Source: Turritopsis dohrnii (taxonomy: Eukaryota > Cnidaria > Hydrozoa > Anthoathecata > Oceaniidae). Taken from it: 64,000 nt of DNA. Numbering within the stretch: the first letter of the stretch is position 1; the number at the start of each line of letters is the position of its first letter. The stretch lies in assembly GCA_027922465.2 (NCBI GenBank), contig BQMF02000607.1, positions 124,001 to 188,000 of the forward strand, given 5' to 3'. The notes beneath the pieces were generated by a model, which saw only the letters and a program-made list of their open reading frames with translations, did no database searches and had not been told where the DNA came from. The translations under genes and the position numbers were made by a program. Positions 24,215-36,143 of the stretch are shown one piece after another.

Positions 24215-25205
24215 CAGAGATAGGAAAGTGCGGATGTTGGCGCAGAATTGTATCCCTCCTAATCATAAGTGAGAATCCCTGTCAATTATTTTCTCATAAA
24301 CATAAAATATTAACGTGGAAAATCATATGATTTCGGGGATTTCCCTACATAAAGTTTAAGCATCACAATGTACTATAGCTATTTACCAATATTATCATCT
24401 AAGACCTTTGTTTCATATCGCATTATGAAACGTGTTAAAAAAAACAGCTTTTGTTATGATTACATGACATTTTTTTTATTTTGATTACATGGCAAGTTTT
24501 GATTACATAACAAAATTCTCAAATAACAACACATAAGCAGTTTTAAATATTAGGGGTTTTCCCTATTATTATTATTATAACCACAAACTACTCAGAAATG
24601 TAAACAATTAAATATCATAAAAATGTCCAGGGGAAATCCCCAATTGTAGTAAAAAGCAGTTTGTAGCAGTTTAAACTTTATAACATAAATGAGCTAACAA
24701 TACTCATAACACACAGATCAGCGTAGTCTAGTGGATAAGAACGCTAACTTGCAACAGCAAGGTCGTGTGTTTGAACCCCACGCAGTTCGTCTGAGAGGAA
24801 GTATATATACTTCGGCGGTTGTAGATCTCTCATGTTCTGGTTGAAAAACTTGCATGAGTGCGCACTTCCCCGCAGTTGAGTTGAATATATCGTTGAATAT
24901 ATTGCGGAATTGCGCATTGCGTCTGGGTGATTTATCACTGTCAGGTTTCTCTGGTCCATAGAGACATTCAGGTTACCGTCATTTCGATCGAAATTCAACA
25001 AAACGCCAGGGCTTAGAAGTGTCAGCATGTATCCACAATGCCGGCTATAATTGCAAACTACATGCGCTGATCAGCGAAATATATAGCATTTTCTAAACAT
25101 CGTGGTTATCGCTAAAATGAAAGCAATTTTTTCTTCTTCATGAGTTGGGAAGTAATCTGTTTGACTCACTCTTTTGTGAACTTTCTTTTGTGAACTTTTA
25201 TTTTT
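24215..25205 (+). repeat. Polinton terminal repeat, copy without the Helentron-like insert
   Basis: From AGTGCGGATGTTGG (24227) this segment matches the outer part of both palindrome arms (30302 onward; 50965 downward), except that it lacks their 1.8 kb insertion between 24470 and 24480. It contains a tRNA-like Pol III promoter (24724-24777) and the degenerate 3' end of the ~386-codon Polinton gene seen at 32792. Similarity ends in a T-rich stretch near 25205, directly before the end of polymerase B. This is where an internal deletion must have joined the terminus to the polymerase gene. Confidence 0.75.
24724..24777 (+). promoter_or_regulatory. tRNA-like Pol III internal promoter (A and B boxes)
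   Basis: TAGTCTAGTGG at 24724-24734 fits the A-box consensus TRGYNNARNNG exactly. GTTTGAACC at 24769-24777 fits the B box with one mismatch. The 45-bp spacing is that of a tRNA gene. The same module lies on the minus strand at 48600-48653 with a perfect B box (GTTCGAACC) and is deleted from the third copy near 32503. A clean acceptor stem cannot be folded, so this is a tRNA pseudogene or a tRNA-derived SINE head, not a functional tRNA. Confidence 0.65.
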
Positions 25206-25264
25206 TGTTTTTTTTGTTTTTTTTGTTTGTTTTTTTACCTTTTACCTCTTACCTCTTTGTTATC

Positions 25265-28200
25265 TTATGAATACTTATAATGACCCCTTGTATATGTAGC
25301 AATACCATCGACGATAATTCTTTCGTCATTATCTGCATTGAGAGCGAGTTTGTTTGTTTTTATGGTGTGGACATCATGCTTAATCGATTGGAAGGTCATC
25401 TGTTCCCTGTAAATATTTTCAAGATCCAATAAACATCTCTTGTAATCATCAAACCCCATTGTCTTCTTTACTACGCACCTCTTGACTCCCTTACACTTCC
25501 TGTCCTCTTTTCCATCTAGCTGTTTATATGCATAGGTCTTTGCTCTAAGAGCAACAAACTCTGTCATTATCTTACCACCCAACTCATTTTTCATTAGACC
25601 GATGACTTTCTTATTCAAACCTATAGGTAAAAGTCTGTTATCTTTCTCATCATACGCTGAAGTTTCGAATCTCAAAGCTACATCATCGGCGATATCTTTG
25701 TAAAAGTCGTCAGTTTTGATATGGTAGACAAAGCTGTCTGTATCCATATAACAGAGCTTTAGATTGTCACCATATTTCGGTCTCATGTAATCATAGTGGA
25801 ACTCATACATAACTATCTTTGACAAAGCAAAAACTGCAGGTCCTAGATAGATTGGCTTGATCAACACAAGTTTGGTCTTTTGCATTTCAGCAGCCATCAA
25901 TTGTTCACTGAAACAGATACTACCCTTGAAGTTAGGTTTCATCACCAGCTTCTCATATTGTTCTTTCTTGGTAGCCAAGCGTATGTCTTTATGTTTACAT
26001 TGATTCTCCATAGTTTTACCAAAGAATGAATTGTTTATGAGCTTGAAAAAGTCCTTTTAAAAGTCATTCTTTGATTTGGTACGCAAATTGGTGTTGAAAT
26101 CAATGTACGGCTTCAACCATGCGCTTTGCTTAAATCTCAGTACTCTATGAACCTTCTCAAGAACAAGCACATGCTTCAGCGCCTGATCAAGTACACGGAT
26201 ATGAATAGTATAGTTCTTCTTGCTTGAAAGACATGGAGTTAGCTTTTCTACACCATTGATCTTCTTTCGCTCAGGCATAAACGGAAGATCGTTATGTGAA
26301 TCATGAAGCTCCTGAGGATAGTTCACATCAACTTCAAGAAGATAACCATATTTACCGTCTTTCTCAGCCAACCTTGAAATAAATTCAGCGGTAAATTTAT
26401 TAGCATCTACCCACTTGAAATTCCCTGTCGGTAGCTTCTGAATCATAGCCCATCCATATAGATTATTTGCATCAAGATATTGGAGATAGCTACTTTCTTC
26501 AGTCTTCTTATATTTAGCATCCATATACTTGTTATTAGCTTTAGCATGTCTATTAACAGCCTGACAGAGACCTCCTTTAATACCTTGCTCAACGAAGAGA
26601 AACATATCCATATCTGACAACAGATCCAGCTCAAACCTGCTTGCCAAGCTAGTCCTGGAACAACTCCTTTTCTTCTCAATAGTTTGAATTGCTCATCACC
26701 CTTGAAGAATTTTCGAAGATTTTTACACTGATCGTCAGATAGATTGTTTACCAAGTTATCCAGACTACTAGCCATGAAACGCACACTATCGATGTATCTC
26801 AACTGTATCTTTTGAACTTTAGTCTCCCCATTTTTGTCAGTGTATTCACCAACCTTAACATCCAATGAGAAAGAGATATATTTTTCTTTGTTTTCAGCGA
26901 TGACGGTAATCTTTTCATCTCCATACTGTTTACCTAGTTCTTTGATAAACAGATGAGCATCATATCCGCTCAGATTGTGAAAGACGATCGGGATGTATTT
27001 AGGCACTTTGTAGCGGAGATTACAAGACTGATGTGCAGCTCCACGAAATTTACCAGTAAAATGACAGTGATCCCTAAAGGTTAAATGTTATCTTTTTCAA
27101 AATCTTCCATACATATGTGGCATTTATCAGAATCGGTAAATCCCTGTTCCTCTTCATATGTGAGGTCTCGCATTCTCTGTTTAGGAAACATATTGTATAG
27201 CCTTTTCACTTCACCTACCGCATGATCCACAAAACGTAAAACACAGTCTTCACCTCGATAAAGCGTTAGAGGTTCTGCAACTTCACCATGAGCAAATTTG
27301 CTATAACAACAGAAGCCTGTGGGGATATGTATATCAACCTATTCAGTGGATGATCCACTACCGTTGCACGGTTCTTCACAAACCTCTTTTGACAAAGCTT
27401 CGAAATCAGCATACATTATGAAAGGAGCTTTGAGCTGGTACTGACCATCATGAAATTTAACGGTGCTACCCTCATTTGGCATTTCGATCTTTGCGACATC
27501 ATTATTTTTACAATATTGAAAGTGTTCATCTCGTGTTTCCTCACTTGAGAATCCATTGAGACAATTCAAGCAATAATGTTCTTTATTTTTGTGCTTCGAG
27601 TTAAGCTTACTCAAGACACCGCTCAAGTTCTTTACAGCTATATAATGTCTCTTTTCCTCTTCACATAGTAAAAACAAAACAACCGTTTCTTTGCGATCAA
27701 GATGCTTCGACTTACGACACATATAGATACCTTCTGTCACATCTTTTGTCAAAACATGCACAGCTATATCAGGGTTCCTCCTCTCAAACAAATCTATTTT
27801 ATTTAGCGCCATTGGAAACGATAAAATCTCCCAATTATATTTATCAATGTGTTTCTTGAGATTCGTTATCCTTAGCGAATCTTCCTTAATCTCATTGTGG
27901 TTCAAAGCAGCAGTAACAGCCCATTTGAAGCACTTTGCATCATCTTCATTTTTAGGATTGATCACTGATTTCTTACCACTGAAATTCTCAGGTAGCGGCA
28001 AGTAAGAGCTGCCTCTCGTTAATTTTAGCTTGTGAAAGTCCACATCAATATTTAAAATTTTATCGATAACAAAGCCGGATTGAGGTAACGCAGGGTTTTC
28101 AATCTGCTCGATTATCTTTTTGAACATATTATTAACAACATCAAATATATCACTTTCACTATGAATTGTTTCCATATTGCTATTGAACGCCTTATCGACG

Positions 28201-28802
28201 TATATTGTCGCTTCAGGATTGGATAAATCCTCCTTTCTCCATTTGATCCACGCAGTTGCTTGAATTTTTATTGATTTTTTGTTTTTGAGTTCCCTCATAA
28301 TCAGATCACTTAAAATGGGTCGAACTTTTTCGAGAAACAAATCAACGTCCTTTTTTCCATCTGAGTTTATCTTGAACCTTTTGTAAGAACCATCAAACGC
28401 CGTTTCAATGGGAACAAACGCTTTTGGTTTCACCAATTTTTCATCTTTTCCATCATTCTTCCTTTTGTAGAGATTAAGAATCTTCTTCTTCAGCTCTCTC
28501 AAAGCGCTACTCACTTTCTCACGAATAGGTTTAGGTGTATGATTTACCAACCACTCCTTCAACTCATCCAACTTGCTTTTTACCTGAGGTCTATTTTTTG
28601 CCATTTCTTGCTGCTCAAACAAATCCATGTCATGTCGGTTAGGAATAATTGTAACAGGTCAGACCGGTTTGAACCGTCTAGTAGATCTTGGTGGTGGAAT
28701 AGGTGTTGGTGTAGAAAAACGAGCTGGTTCACCAGAGTAGCCCTGTAGACTGCGTTCTCTTGCGAGAGCTTTTAATTCAACAACGGTACTTCGTGAAGTC
28801 AT
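25265..28802 (-). pseudogene. Polinton protein-primed DNA polymerase B, broken
   Basis: The start at 28802 opens with a SAP-like helix (VVELKALARERSLQGYSG). The polymerase follows with zinc-finger-like YCLNCLNGFSSEETRDEHFQYC-type Cys/His spacing (near 27570), exonuclease motif I IMYADFEAL (27420), a CHICMEDF finger, Exo II PIVFHNLSGYDAHLF (26990), polymerase motif A LQYLDANNLYGWAM (26470), motif C LCYMDTDSFVYH (25740), and the KxY-type ALRAKTYAYK (25550). Together these define the pPolB of Polinton/Maverick elements, which copies linear DNA from a terminal protein. Lesions: a TGA near 28660, stops and a frameshift between 27340 and 27006, and frameshifts near 26650 and 26040. The 3' end lies only 60 bp from the truncated terminal repeat, an abnormal position caused by internal deletion. 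Confidence 0.88.
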
Positions 28803-28945
28803 GTTGTATAATTATTATTTGTGTAATATTTAAGTGATCATGATCGCTTTAAACCATTTTGAAATATCATTTTTTCAATCATGAAACGACTCAAACCCTC
28901 TAGGTAACTTTTGTTACTCGATTTAAGTAACAAAAAAAACAGCCT

Positions 28946-29248
28946 CTATAAGGATGAACGAGCCAATTTATTTTGTTTGCGAGCCATCCTTCTCTTCTCC
29001 TTATATCTCTCTCGATACCTTTGATATTTTTCTTCGTTGTTTCTTATCCAGTTTGAATAGCGTGTATAAAATACTTGTCTCGTATCAGGATCACAAAGAA
29101 ACAATGGATCCTTATCATTTTTCTCAAGTACCTCGAGCAATTTAGCTTTGTTCATTTGGTTAACATATTTTATTTTTCGTGATGCACATAATGCTCGTAA
29201 CGCATTAATACCCATTGATTGGTAATCTGATTCTGTTTTGTCGTTCAT
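28946..29248 (-). CDS. Small SAP-like Polinton protein, 100 residues
   Basis: Residues 12-45 (MGINALRALCASRKIKY...KAKLLEVLEKND) have the helix-linker-helix pattern of a SAP DNA-binding motif. A basic C-terminus rich in RYRERYKEKRR follows. The reading is open from ATG to stop and lies between the polymerase and the integrase, on the polymerase strand, where Polintons often carry small DNA-binding proteins. Function is inferred; the ORF shows no lesion. Confidence 0.6.
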   Translation of the reverse strand: MNDKTESDYQSMGINALRALCASRKIKYVNQMNKAKLLEVLEKNDKDPLFLCDPDTRQVFYTRYSNWIRNNEEKYQRYRERYKEKRRMARKQNKLARSSL

Positions 29249-29362
29249 GTTTATTCTTTATATAAAAGAGATAAACTTTTAACCCACTTTTTTTTGTTGT
29301 GTCACACCACATGTTATAACGTAATAAAATGAGATAAATAACGCTATATGTACAAATAAAAA
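29249..29362. promoter_or_regulatory. Divergent intergenic region between SAP-like gene and integrase
   Basis: 114 bp separate two divergently oriented starts, with AT-rich sequence and TATATAAAAG just upstream of the minus-strand start. It is a likely bidirectional promoter, inferred from layout only. Confidence 0.35.
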
Positions 29363-30097
29363 ATGTCAAACTCTAAACTTCAAGAGATTTATTATCAACC
29401 TCAAAACTTATGGAAAGGACAAAAGGCTGTTCGCAATCTAAGAGGATTTGGTTTCAACTGATAGAAAATAAAGAAGTGGCTATCAAAACAAGCTTTGTGG
29501 CAGGTACATCTACCGGCACCGAAAAGGATCGAACGTCCACATTATGAGGTGACTTAACCGAATGAGATTCATCAATTTGATATATTGTATATCCCTAGTG
29601 ATATGTTTTATGGTAATAAATACAAGTAAATTTTGTCTGGTGTTGACATTGCTTCACGCTATAAGGTGGCCCGACCTTTGAATACTAAGAGAGCGAAAGA
29701 GGTTGCCGCTATGATTGAAGACATCTACAAGGTTGGACCGTTAACTTATCCAAAAGTATTTCAATGTGATAACGGTTCAGAATTCAAAGCCGATGTATCA
29801 AAATGTTTTGGGAAGAATAATGATGAAATTAAAAGAGCAACTACAAAATTTAAGCATACCCATACAGCTTTTGTTGAGGCATTGAACAAGATACTTGCAG
29901 AAAATTTATTCAAAATACAAGATGCTCAAGAACTGAATGATTCGGAAAAGGTATCATCTACATGGGTCAAATATTTGTATAAACTTGTGGGTAGATTAAA
30001 CGATACAAAGACTCAGATGATCGGTATGAAACCGAAAGATGCCATCAAATTAAAAGAGGTGCCTCTCGCTAAACGAGAGAGAGATATTTGTATGTAA
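29363..30097 (+). pseudogene. Polinton retrovirus-like integrase (INT), broken
   Basis: The start at 29363 gives LQEIYYQPQNLWKGQKAV, typical of the N-terminal region of Polinton integrases. After two adjacent stops near 29460, and further stops or frame changes to about 29630, the core resumes with SGVDIASRYKVARPLNTKRA, FQCDNGSEFKADV and a glutamate-containing FVEALNKILAENLF. These are the second and third blocks of the D,D-35-E catalytic core. The first Asp block is preserved as GVDIASRYK. A C-terminal chromodomain-like part is not seen; the frame ends 10 bp before the palindrome begins. INT inserts the linear element into the host genome. This copy is inactive. Confidence 0.82.
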
Positions 30098-30558
30098 ACG
30101 ACAATATCCGTGAAAACGAAAACAAAATTTTCAATTGTTTCTGTTATTAGTTTCAGAAAGGAATCGATCGAATAGAAGGGCAAGGCTCACTCATACTTGT
30201 CATCTGAGCAGAAACCTTGTCATGCAGGAAAAGAACTCTGTGCCTTTCAATAAAAATTTCAGTACTACTTTCAACGACATCAGCAGTTGTAGAGATATAA
30301 AAGTGCGGATGTTGGCAGAGAATTGTATCCCTCCTAATTATCAACGCAAATCCCTGTCAATTATTTTCTCATAAACATAAAATATTAACATGGAAAATCA
30401 TATGATTTCGGGGATTTCCCTACATAAAGTTTAAGCATCACAATGTACTATAGCTATTTACCAATATTATCATCTAAGACCTTTGTTTCATAACTCGTAT
30501 CGCATTATGAAACGTGTTCAAAAAAACAGCTTTTTTTTATGATTACATGACATTTTTT

Positions 30559-32365
30559 AGATTTCTGCGAAAGCAAGAAAGCTATTAAAACCGGCTTTGG
30601 TTCTTCGTTTTTTTCTTACTGTCCAAACCTAGCGGTTTTTTGAAAATTCATGCGTGCGTTTACATGAAATCAAAACGTCATGCAACGCATGTTACCCAGC
30701 GAAGAAACCCTTTTAGATTTGCAAGTTTCTTTGGTCAATATTAAATGGATTTTTAAGAGCATATACATATTTTAAGATGAAAACAAAATCTACAGAAGAA
30801 ACTTCGATATTTTTTGAACTGTGATCATTCTTTTCTAAAGAAGATTTCAACATTTTGTAAACAGAAGAGTGAAAAGGTATACATTTGTTGTTTGTTTTTA
30901 GTGAAAACACAAAACATCTTCGTTTGTTTCATGTATGGGCTGTCATTCTTTTTAAGCTGTGGATACTGAAGCTCAGCTTGGAGTCCTCCTCAGCTCCAAC
31001 ATAAAAAATGTGGGTCTAGTGATGCTTTAATGTATATAATGCTTTAATGTTTGATGATAATTTTTTAATGTTTTAAGCTTGGTTTCCAATAAAATTATTT
31101 TTGTTGCACAACGGTTGTGCAACCGTTTTTCAGAACTTTTGCTCAACAAGCCTGAATGTTGTGCAACAAAAAATTTGTTGTACAACACCTGTTGCAGAGA
31201 TAGAAAAAAATCTATCTCTGCAACAATTTCCTACACTTGTTGCACAACAAAGTGCTGCAAAACGGTTGTGCAACAAAAATAATTCTATTGGAAACCAAGC
31301 TTTAATGTTTGATTTGTTTTTAAGTTATATATATTGTCAATGTCCTTTATTACAAATGGCTTTCCTAATTACAGTAGCGAATTCAAGCATCTTCCAATTG
31401 CCTGTAGACCCAATACACAGCAAATTATGTAACAACCCAAAACTTTCCTTTCAGTTATATAAATATGTGTGTGTGGTTACTTAGAAGTTTAGAACATGCA
31501 TAGGTATATATAAGTTTTCTAAATGATCAAAATCTTTGTTTTATTTTTGTGTTTGCAACATTGGGAATTACGTTTGTAATTAAGGAGATTGATAGTACAT
31601 ATCAAATGTTTAAATTTTATGATTTGCGTACGTAGTCATTGTGTGACATCTGAAAATATCAATATAAACATAAGCTGATTTTATACTCCCAAAAGAGGGG
31701 ATGTTTTATGTCATTCAGATGTTATTAAGTTTATCGGTGGTGTATACGTATATGCAATGAAGTTTCGCATAGTGTCAATTACAGTTTGCAATGCCTTTGG
31801 GTGCATATGAATGTAATCAGAAATGTAATGTTATGTTGTAAAAATCATTCAACCTTTCTTAAACTTCCTACAGATTTCTTTTAAACTGATCATGAATTTC
31901 AACTTTGATAAAGAATGTAAGTGCATGCCATATTGTTAATCAAACTGAAATAGAAAATTCTGATATAACTTTAACTATATTATGTATGTTGATTTTAGTC
32001 GATATAAATGTATTTTGGACGACCAAAATTTATATGTTCTTGGAAAAATGTTTTGAGTTTATGAGTTATGATCATACTCATATGATCCATGTATTTTTTA
32101 TATTATTTTGTATCAACAAACATGTTGTTCAGTTTATTGGCAGCTACATACATTATAATAAAGTTTCGCATTGTGTCAATTATGCCTTCAAAATGTCCTG
32201 AGACGCACGTAATTAGGAATGTAATATATTGTAGAAATTATTCAACCATTCAATGATTCAAAATCATTTCAAGTTTCAAGAATGCTATTATAGTATTTCA
32301 TTTTTTTATATTTTCAGTTTCCAACTGATTTTGCAGAAATCTTTCTGCCCGTAAGGGCATCTTGA
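30559..32365 (+). mobile_element. Helentron-like non-autonomous element inserted in the terminal repeat
   Basis: The copy at 24463-24490 is an empty site, which defines the insert ends. The 5' end is AGATTTCTGC. Its inverted match GCAGAAATCT (32333-32342) lies before the 3' end and is followed by a stem-loop TGCCC-GTAA-GGGCA and then TCTTGA. Asymmetric inverted repeats with a 3' hairpin, inserted between T residues, are the described hallmark of Helentron/HINE elements. No protein is encoded. It carries a nested MITE at 31077-31300. The mirror copy is at 48903-50709, also 1807 bp. Confidence 0.6.
31077..31300. mobile_element. 224-bp MITE nested in the Helentron-like element
   Basis: Inverted ends GCTTGGTTTCCAATA(A/G)AATT extend about 38 bp. 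They are flanked by TTTAA on both sides (31072-31076, 31301-31305; TTAA is also possible), with a central hairpin GAGATAG...CTATCTC and repeated TTGTGCAAC words. Mirror copy at about 49968-50191. No ORF of its own. Confidence 0.8.
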
Positions 32366-32791
32366 TTTATTTTGATTACATGGCAAGTTCTGATTACATA
32401 ACAAAATTCTCAAATAACAACACATAAGCAGTTTTAAATATTAGGGGTTTTCTCTAATATTATTATTATAACCACAAACTACTCAGAAATGTAAACAATT
32501 AAATAACCCCACGCAGTTCGTCTGAGAGGAAGTATATATACTTCGGCGGTTGTAGATCTCTCATGTTCTGGTTGTGAAACTTGCATGAGTGCGCACTTCC
32601 CCGCAGTTGAGTTGAATATATTGCGGAATGGTTAGCATTGCGTCCGGGTAATTTATCACTGTCAGGTTTCTCTGGTCCATAGAGACATTCAGGTTACCGT
32701 CATTTCGATCGAAATTCAACAAAACGCCAGGGCTTAGAAGTGTCAGCATGTATCCACAATGCCGGCTATAATTGCAAACTACATGCGCTGA

Positions 32792-33949
32792 TCAGCGAAA
32801 TATATACCATATGCTAAACATCGTGGTTATCGCTAAAATCAAAGCAATTTTCTCTTCTTCATGAAATGGAAGTGAATTTGTTTGACCCACTCTTTTGTGA
32901 ACTTCATTTTGTGAACTTTTATTTTTTGTTTGTGTTGGAGAGCTAGTCACCTTGTTTGAAATATGATGCTCTTGCACAACATTAATCATTTTATTTTTTC
33001 CGAGGCTCAAGTTCTCATTAGATATGAGAATTTCGTTATTGTAACCAGACACCCCCGACTTAATGTTTAGATTTATGTTACTAGGTAACATGTAAATACC
33101 TTGTCCAACTGAATAATCAACTTTGCTTGAAGCGTAATTTAAAGTATCTTGATAACGTTTAATGTCATCTTGAATATCAACTCTGCGGTTAACAATGTCT
33201 TCAAAGTTGTTCATAAAAACTCTTTGAGTTGTCAAAGAGCTTGAATTATTACCTAAGATAGAAGAACGAGCTGAGGCTTGTGAACTAAGAAGAAGATAAG
33301 CATATGCTCTAACACTTTCTGAGATCTTCACAATACCTGTTTTTTTAAAGCCTTTAGATTTTTCTATAATCCATCGTGTCATGGAGTCGTCTGTGAAATA
33401 ACTTAGGCCTAGTGTTGGATAGTTTTTACGTCTTTTTTGATAGGAGCTGTAAAAATATTGCCCTTTGTATTTTTTAGGATCAGAATCGACACCATATTCA
33501 CTACAGATTTTTAAAAACTCTTCCTTGTTATAACGATTATCGTATTGGTTGAAACTATCTTCAAAAGGTAGAGGTGTCTGTAAGCGCTTAATAATTCATC
33601 TAATGTGATAATAGACGTGAAAACGATATACTGATCTAATCATAGGAGTACAGCGACCTTCTTTCAGATATTCAGAACTGACTCCACAAGCACTTGAAGC
33701 ACACCAAGTGACAAAATTGAGTTGGGTTTGTCATAATTTAAATGGTTGTTCCTGCCAAATTTTCATACGTTGTTCATTTTCATCCATTTCGTAATTAGTA
33801 AAAATGTTGGGAAAGATCGCAGGAAAAAAACCATTTTTAGAGATAATAATTGTTTGTTTGTATAAATCTTTAGCATTCAATATCTGAAGGTATTGTCCTC
33901 CATTTGAATTATAAAGCGCATTGGGAGCATATTTAAAAATGTTCTCCAT
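32792..33949 (-). pseudogene. Polinton conserved protein with C-terminal membrane anchor, left copy
   Basis: The frame starts MENIFKYAPNALYNSNGG. It passes an in-frame stop after WQEQPFKL (near 33731) and another between 33600 and 33590, and ends with a 196-codon open part (32792-33382) containing TRWIIEKSKGFKKTG and SESVRAYAYLLLSSQASA. Total is about 386 codons. The last 20 residues (IALILAITTMFSIWYIF) form one hydrophobic segment. I recognise the N-terminal and TRWIIEKS blocks as recurring in cnidarian Polintons but know no function. Its 3' end lies inside the terminal repeat. The mirror copy is 47160-48316. Confidence 0.62.
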
Positions 33950-33987
33950 TATTTAAAAATATTATCTTCTATTCTCTAATACAAGAA

Positions 33988-34542
33988 ATGTATATCACAG
34001 TAAATGTCGTAAAAGGAGAAAAGACAATCTATTTGTCTTACCCCATACAAAACTTGGATGGCTCAAAAGAAATTGCATTGGTTGATATGTTTGCAGACAA
34101 TGTAACGTATGAAATAACCACGCCCTTCACTCTGGCTCTGTCTTTTGGAGAAGTAAAAGGGGAAAAGTTGCTACCACAAAGAACATTCACTAGCAAGGAA
34201 TTGAATGCCTTTTTAGCAGGTAATGTAGAACTTACCTCATTAGGCAAAGACAAAGACCCTCGAATAATCAAAACAAGTAAGCTCGCTAGCGTAACCAAAA
34301 TTAATTTGCATCTCTCTGAACTTGACAACACTCAAAATCTTGAGAATGGAAAGCTAAGTGATATTTTACTAACCTATCACATGGCTAAATATAGAGACTT
34401 CACACATGTTGAGCCTAAAAACCCACAGTACAAAAAATTAAAAAATGGTGTATTTCAGTATTTCACGTTGAAAATCACAGTTCAACATGGCAGTATGTTA
34501 AAAGAAGACCTGGGAAGAACCGTTGTTTTACACATTCGCTAA
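33988..34542 (+). CDS. Putative Polinton minor capsid (penton-like) protein, intact copy
   Basis: Open 184-codon frame ending HGSMLKEDLGRTVVLHIR. Its length, beta-rich character, C-terminal pattern (LKIT...LGRTVVLHIR) and position directly upstream of the major capsid gene on the same strand (42 bp apart) are those of the single jelly-roll minor capsid protein in Polintons/adintoviruses. It would form capsid vertices. The left copy has no stop; the mirror copy (46567-47121) has a CAA-to-TAA change near its start. The identification rests on context and C-terminal pattern; there is no structural proof. Confidence 0.6.
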   Translation: MYITVNVVKGEKTIYLSYPIQNLDGSKEIALVDMFADNVTYEITTPFTLALSFGEVKGEKLLPQRTFTSKELNAFLAGNVELTSLGKDKDPRIIKTSKLASVTKINLHLSELDNTQNLENGKLSDILLTYHMAKYRDFTHVEPKNPQYKKLKNGVFQYFTLKITVQHGSMLKEDLGRTVVLHIR

Positions 34543-34584
34543 CCGAGATAAAAAGTAATAATAAATTATATATCATAATTAATA

Positions 34585-36138
34585 ATGGAGTACGGAAAAA
34601 GATTAAATCCAGAACGTTCACTTAGAACTGCCCGCGGTGTAAAAGGCTCTCGTCAAAAAGTAATTGTCACACACAATCCAAGTGAGATTGATCAAAATCA
34701 GCTATTGTTGGTTAGGTTTCCAAATTTAGGTAGCGATGATGTTATTATTCCAGGAACAACTAATCTAAGTTTTGATATTGAACTCGAGTCGAAAGCTGAC
34801 TCAAAAAGAACATTGGTCAGTAACATTGGGAGAGCCATCGTTAAAAAGTTGGCTGTCAAGTTCGAAGGTAACGAGATATTGAGTATCGATGACTTTGATA
34901 TTTTTGGGTGTTACAGAGATTTATGGTTAACCAAGTTTGAAAAGAGAAACGTGATAAGACAGGGTATCATCATCGACGATGGGTGTACAGAAAATTGTAT
35001 GAAATTGAGGATCGCTGCTTCCGATAAAGACACCACTGATGTAGAAGACAAGGCCATTGCTGACACTTATAAGAACAAGTTTGTCATTCCACTCGACTTT
35101 GAGATGCTAGATAGTACTATTCCATATTATCAAGCGGGTTTTGGGAATAGGCTTTGCTACGAGATCACATTTAACGACTATAACCGAGTTATTTATTCTA
35201 AACCCTCACTTTCTGCCGGAGGTCAAAGAAGTAACCCAGATGGTAAATACAAAATATCTAACATCTCACTTGAATATGAGATTGTGGCACAACCCACTTT
35301 GGCTAGAAAAATCACATCTGAATACGAAAACATGGCTTTGCTCTATGATAGGATTTTGCGGCACAGACAAATTAGAGTAAACAAGTCAGACACAACGTGG
35401 CATACACCTTTCCCGAATTTCTGTTTAAACACCGTGTTACGGCCTAGCTTCTAAGTTTCGCCTCGTTTCTATGTTCTTTATTGTTTTTCTAATTGCATAA
35501 TGTTCTCAGTAAGTAATAGTTACTCGTTCTTTCAGTTCCCCAGTGGAATAATCAGAAGTAATTAAGAGTTTGAAAAATAGGCGAAACTTAGAGGCTAGGC
35601 TATAACACTGTGTTTAAACAGAAATTCGGGAAAGGTCTATTGGTCATTCAACACACCTGCCAAATCTTTGAAGGGTATCTTAGTTCTGTTTGAAGAAGAA
35701 GAATCCTACAAACAAGATACCGGTAAATTCTACAATCCAAAAATCAAAAAAGTATCTGTCATCGTCGAGGGTAAGCCTAACCAACTTTCTGCTCAAGGGA
35801 TGCAGCCGTTTGAGCAATACAATGAGATTTGCAAGTATTTTGCTGAAGGAAAACCAAAAGATAATAGCGTAGGCGAAAACCGAAAGCGCTTGGGATTACA
35901 TGATGTAAAAGTCTCTGATTACTTGACAAACAAGTATGCTCTATGGTTAGATTTCAGAACAACTGATGAGAGTGTCTTGCATGGGATCGGTCGAAAGATT
36001 GAAAATGCGAGTGAAGGCATCACTTTACAGATTGAAAAGACCGCTGAAACTGCAGGAAACTTAAACGCTTATATATATCTAATAATGGACGCTCAACTAA
36101 ACATACAAAACGGTCAATTTATGTCTGCCTTATATTAG
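34585..36138 (+). pseudogene. Polinton major capsid protein (double jelly-roll type), split by a MITE, left copy
   Basis: The N-terminal part (34585-35405) has VRFPNLGSDDVIIPGTTNLS, NIGRAIVKKLAVKFEGNEIL and a YRDLWLTKFEKRNVI block, then FVIPLDFEML and LCYEITFND. The C-terminal part (35637-36138) has YWSFNTPAKSLKGILVLFEE, YALWLDFRTTDE and LNAYIYLIMDAQLN. This order matches the Polinton/adintovirus major capsid protein, about 440 residues once the insert is excluded. Outside the 231-bp MITE (35406-35636) the left copy has no other stop that I can see. The downstream ATPase starts 6 bp after its end. The product would self-assemble into an icosahedral shell; the insertion makes that impossible here. 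Confidence 0.8.
35406..35636. mobile_element. 231-bp MITE inside the capsid gene, left copy
   Basis: Inverted ends ACCTTTCCCGAATTTCTGTT extend about 55 bp with few mismatches (the far end reads AACAGAAATTCGGGAAAGGT). There is no ORF, and the target duplication is unresolved. The identical insertion point in the mirror arm (45473-45703) shows it was present before the inverted duplication. Confidence 0.85.
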
Positions 36139-36143
36139 AAAAA

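Larger units (their letters stand above)
30302..32930 (+). repeat. Polinton terminal repeat, left palindrome arm
   Basis: Same terminus as at 24227 (AGTGCGGATGTTGG) but interrupted by a 1.8 kb insertion (30559-32365). It also carries a deletion near 32503 that removes the tRNA-like segment. Confidence 0.8.

Noticed and set aside
24724..24790. Functional tRNA gene
   Set aside because: A and B boxes fit, but no acceptor stem pairs and the anticodon arm lacks U33; a pseudogene or SINE head is more likely.
24744..25028. 94-codon minus-strand ORF in the terminal repeat (repeated at 32561 and 48359)
   Set aside because: It crosses the antisense of the tRNA-like segment and has no domain; an accidental frame of a repeat.
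31079..31484. Cys-rich 127-codon ORF in the Helentron-like insert
   Set aside because: It translates the nested MITE with its TTGTGCAAC words; no protein family and no conserved frame outside the MITE.
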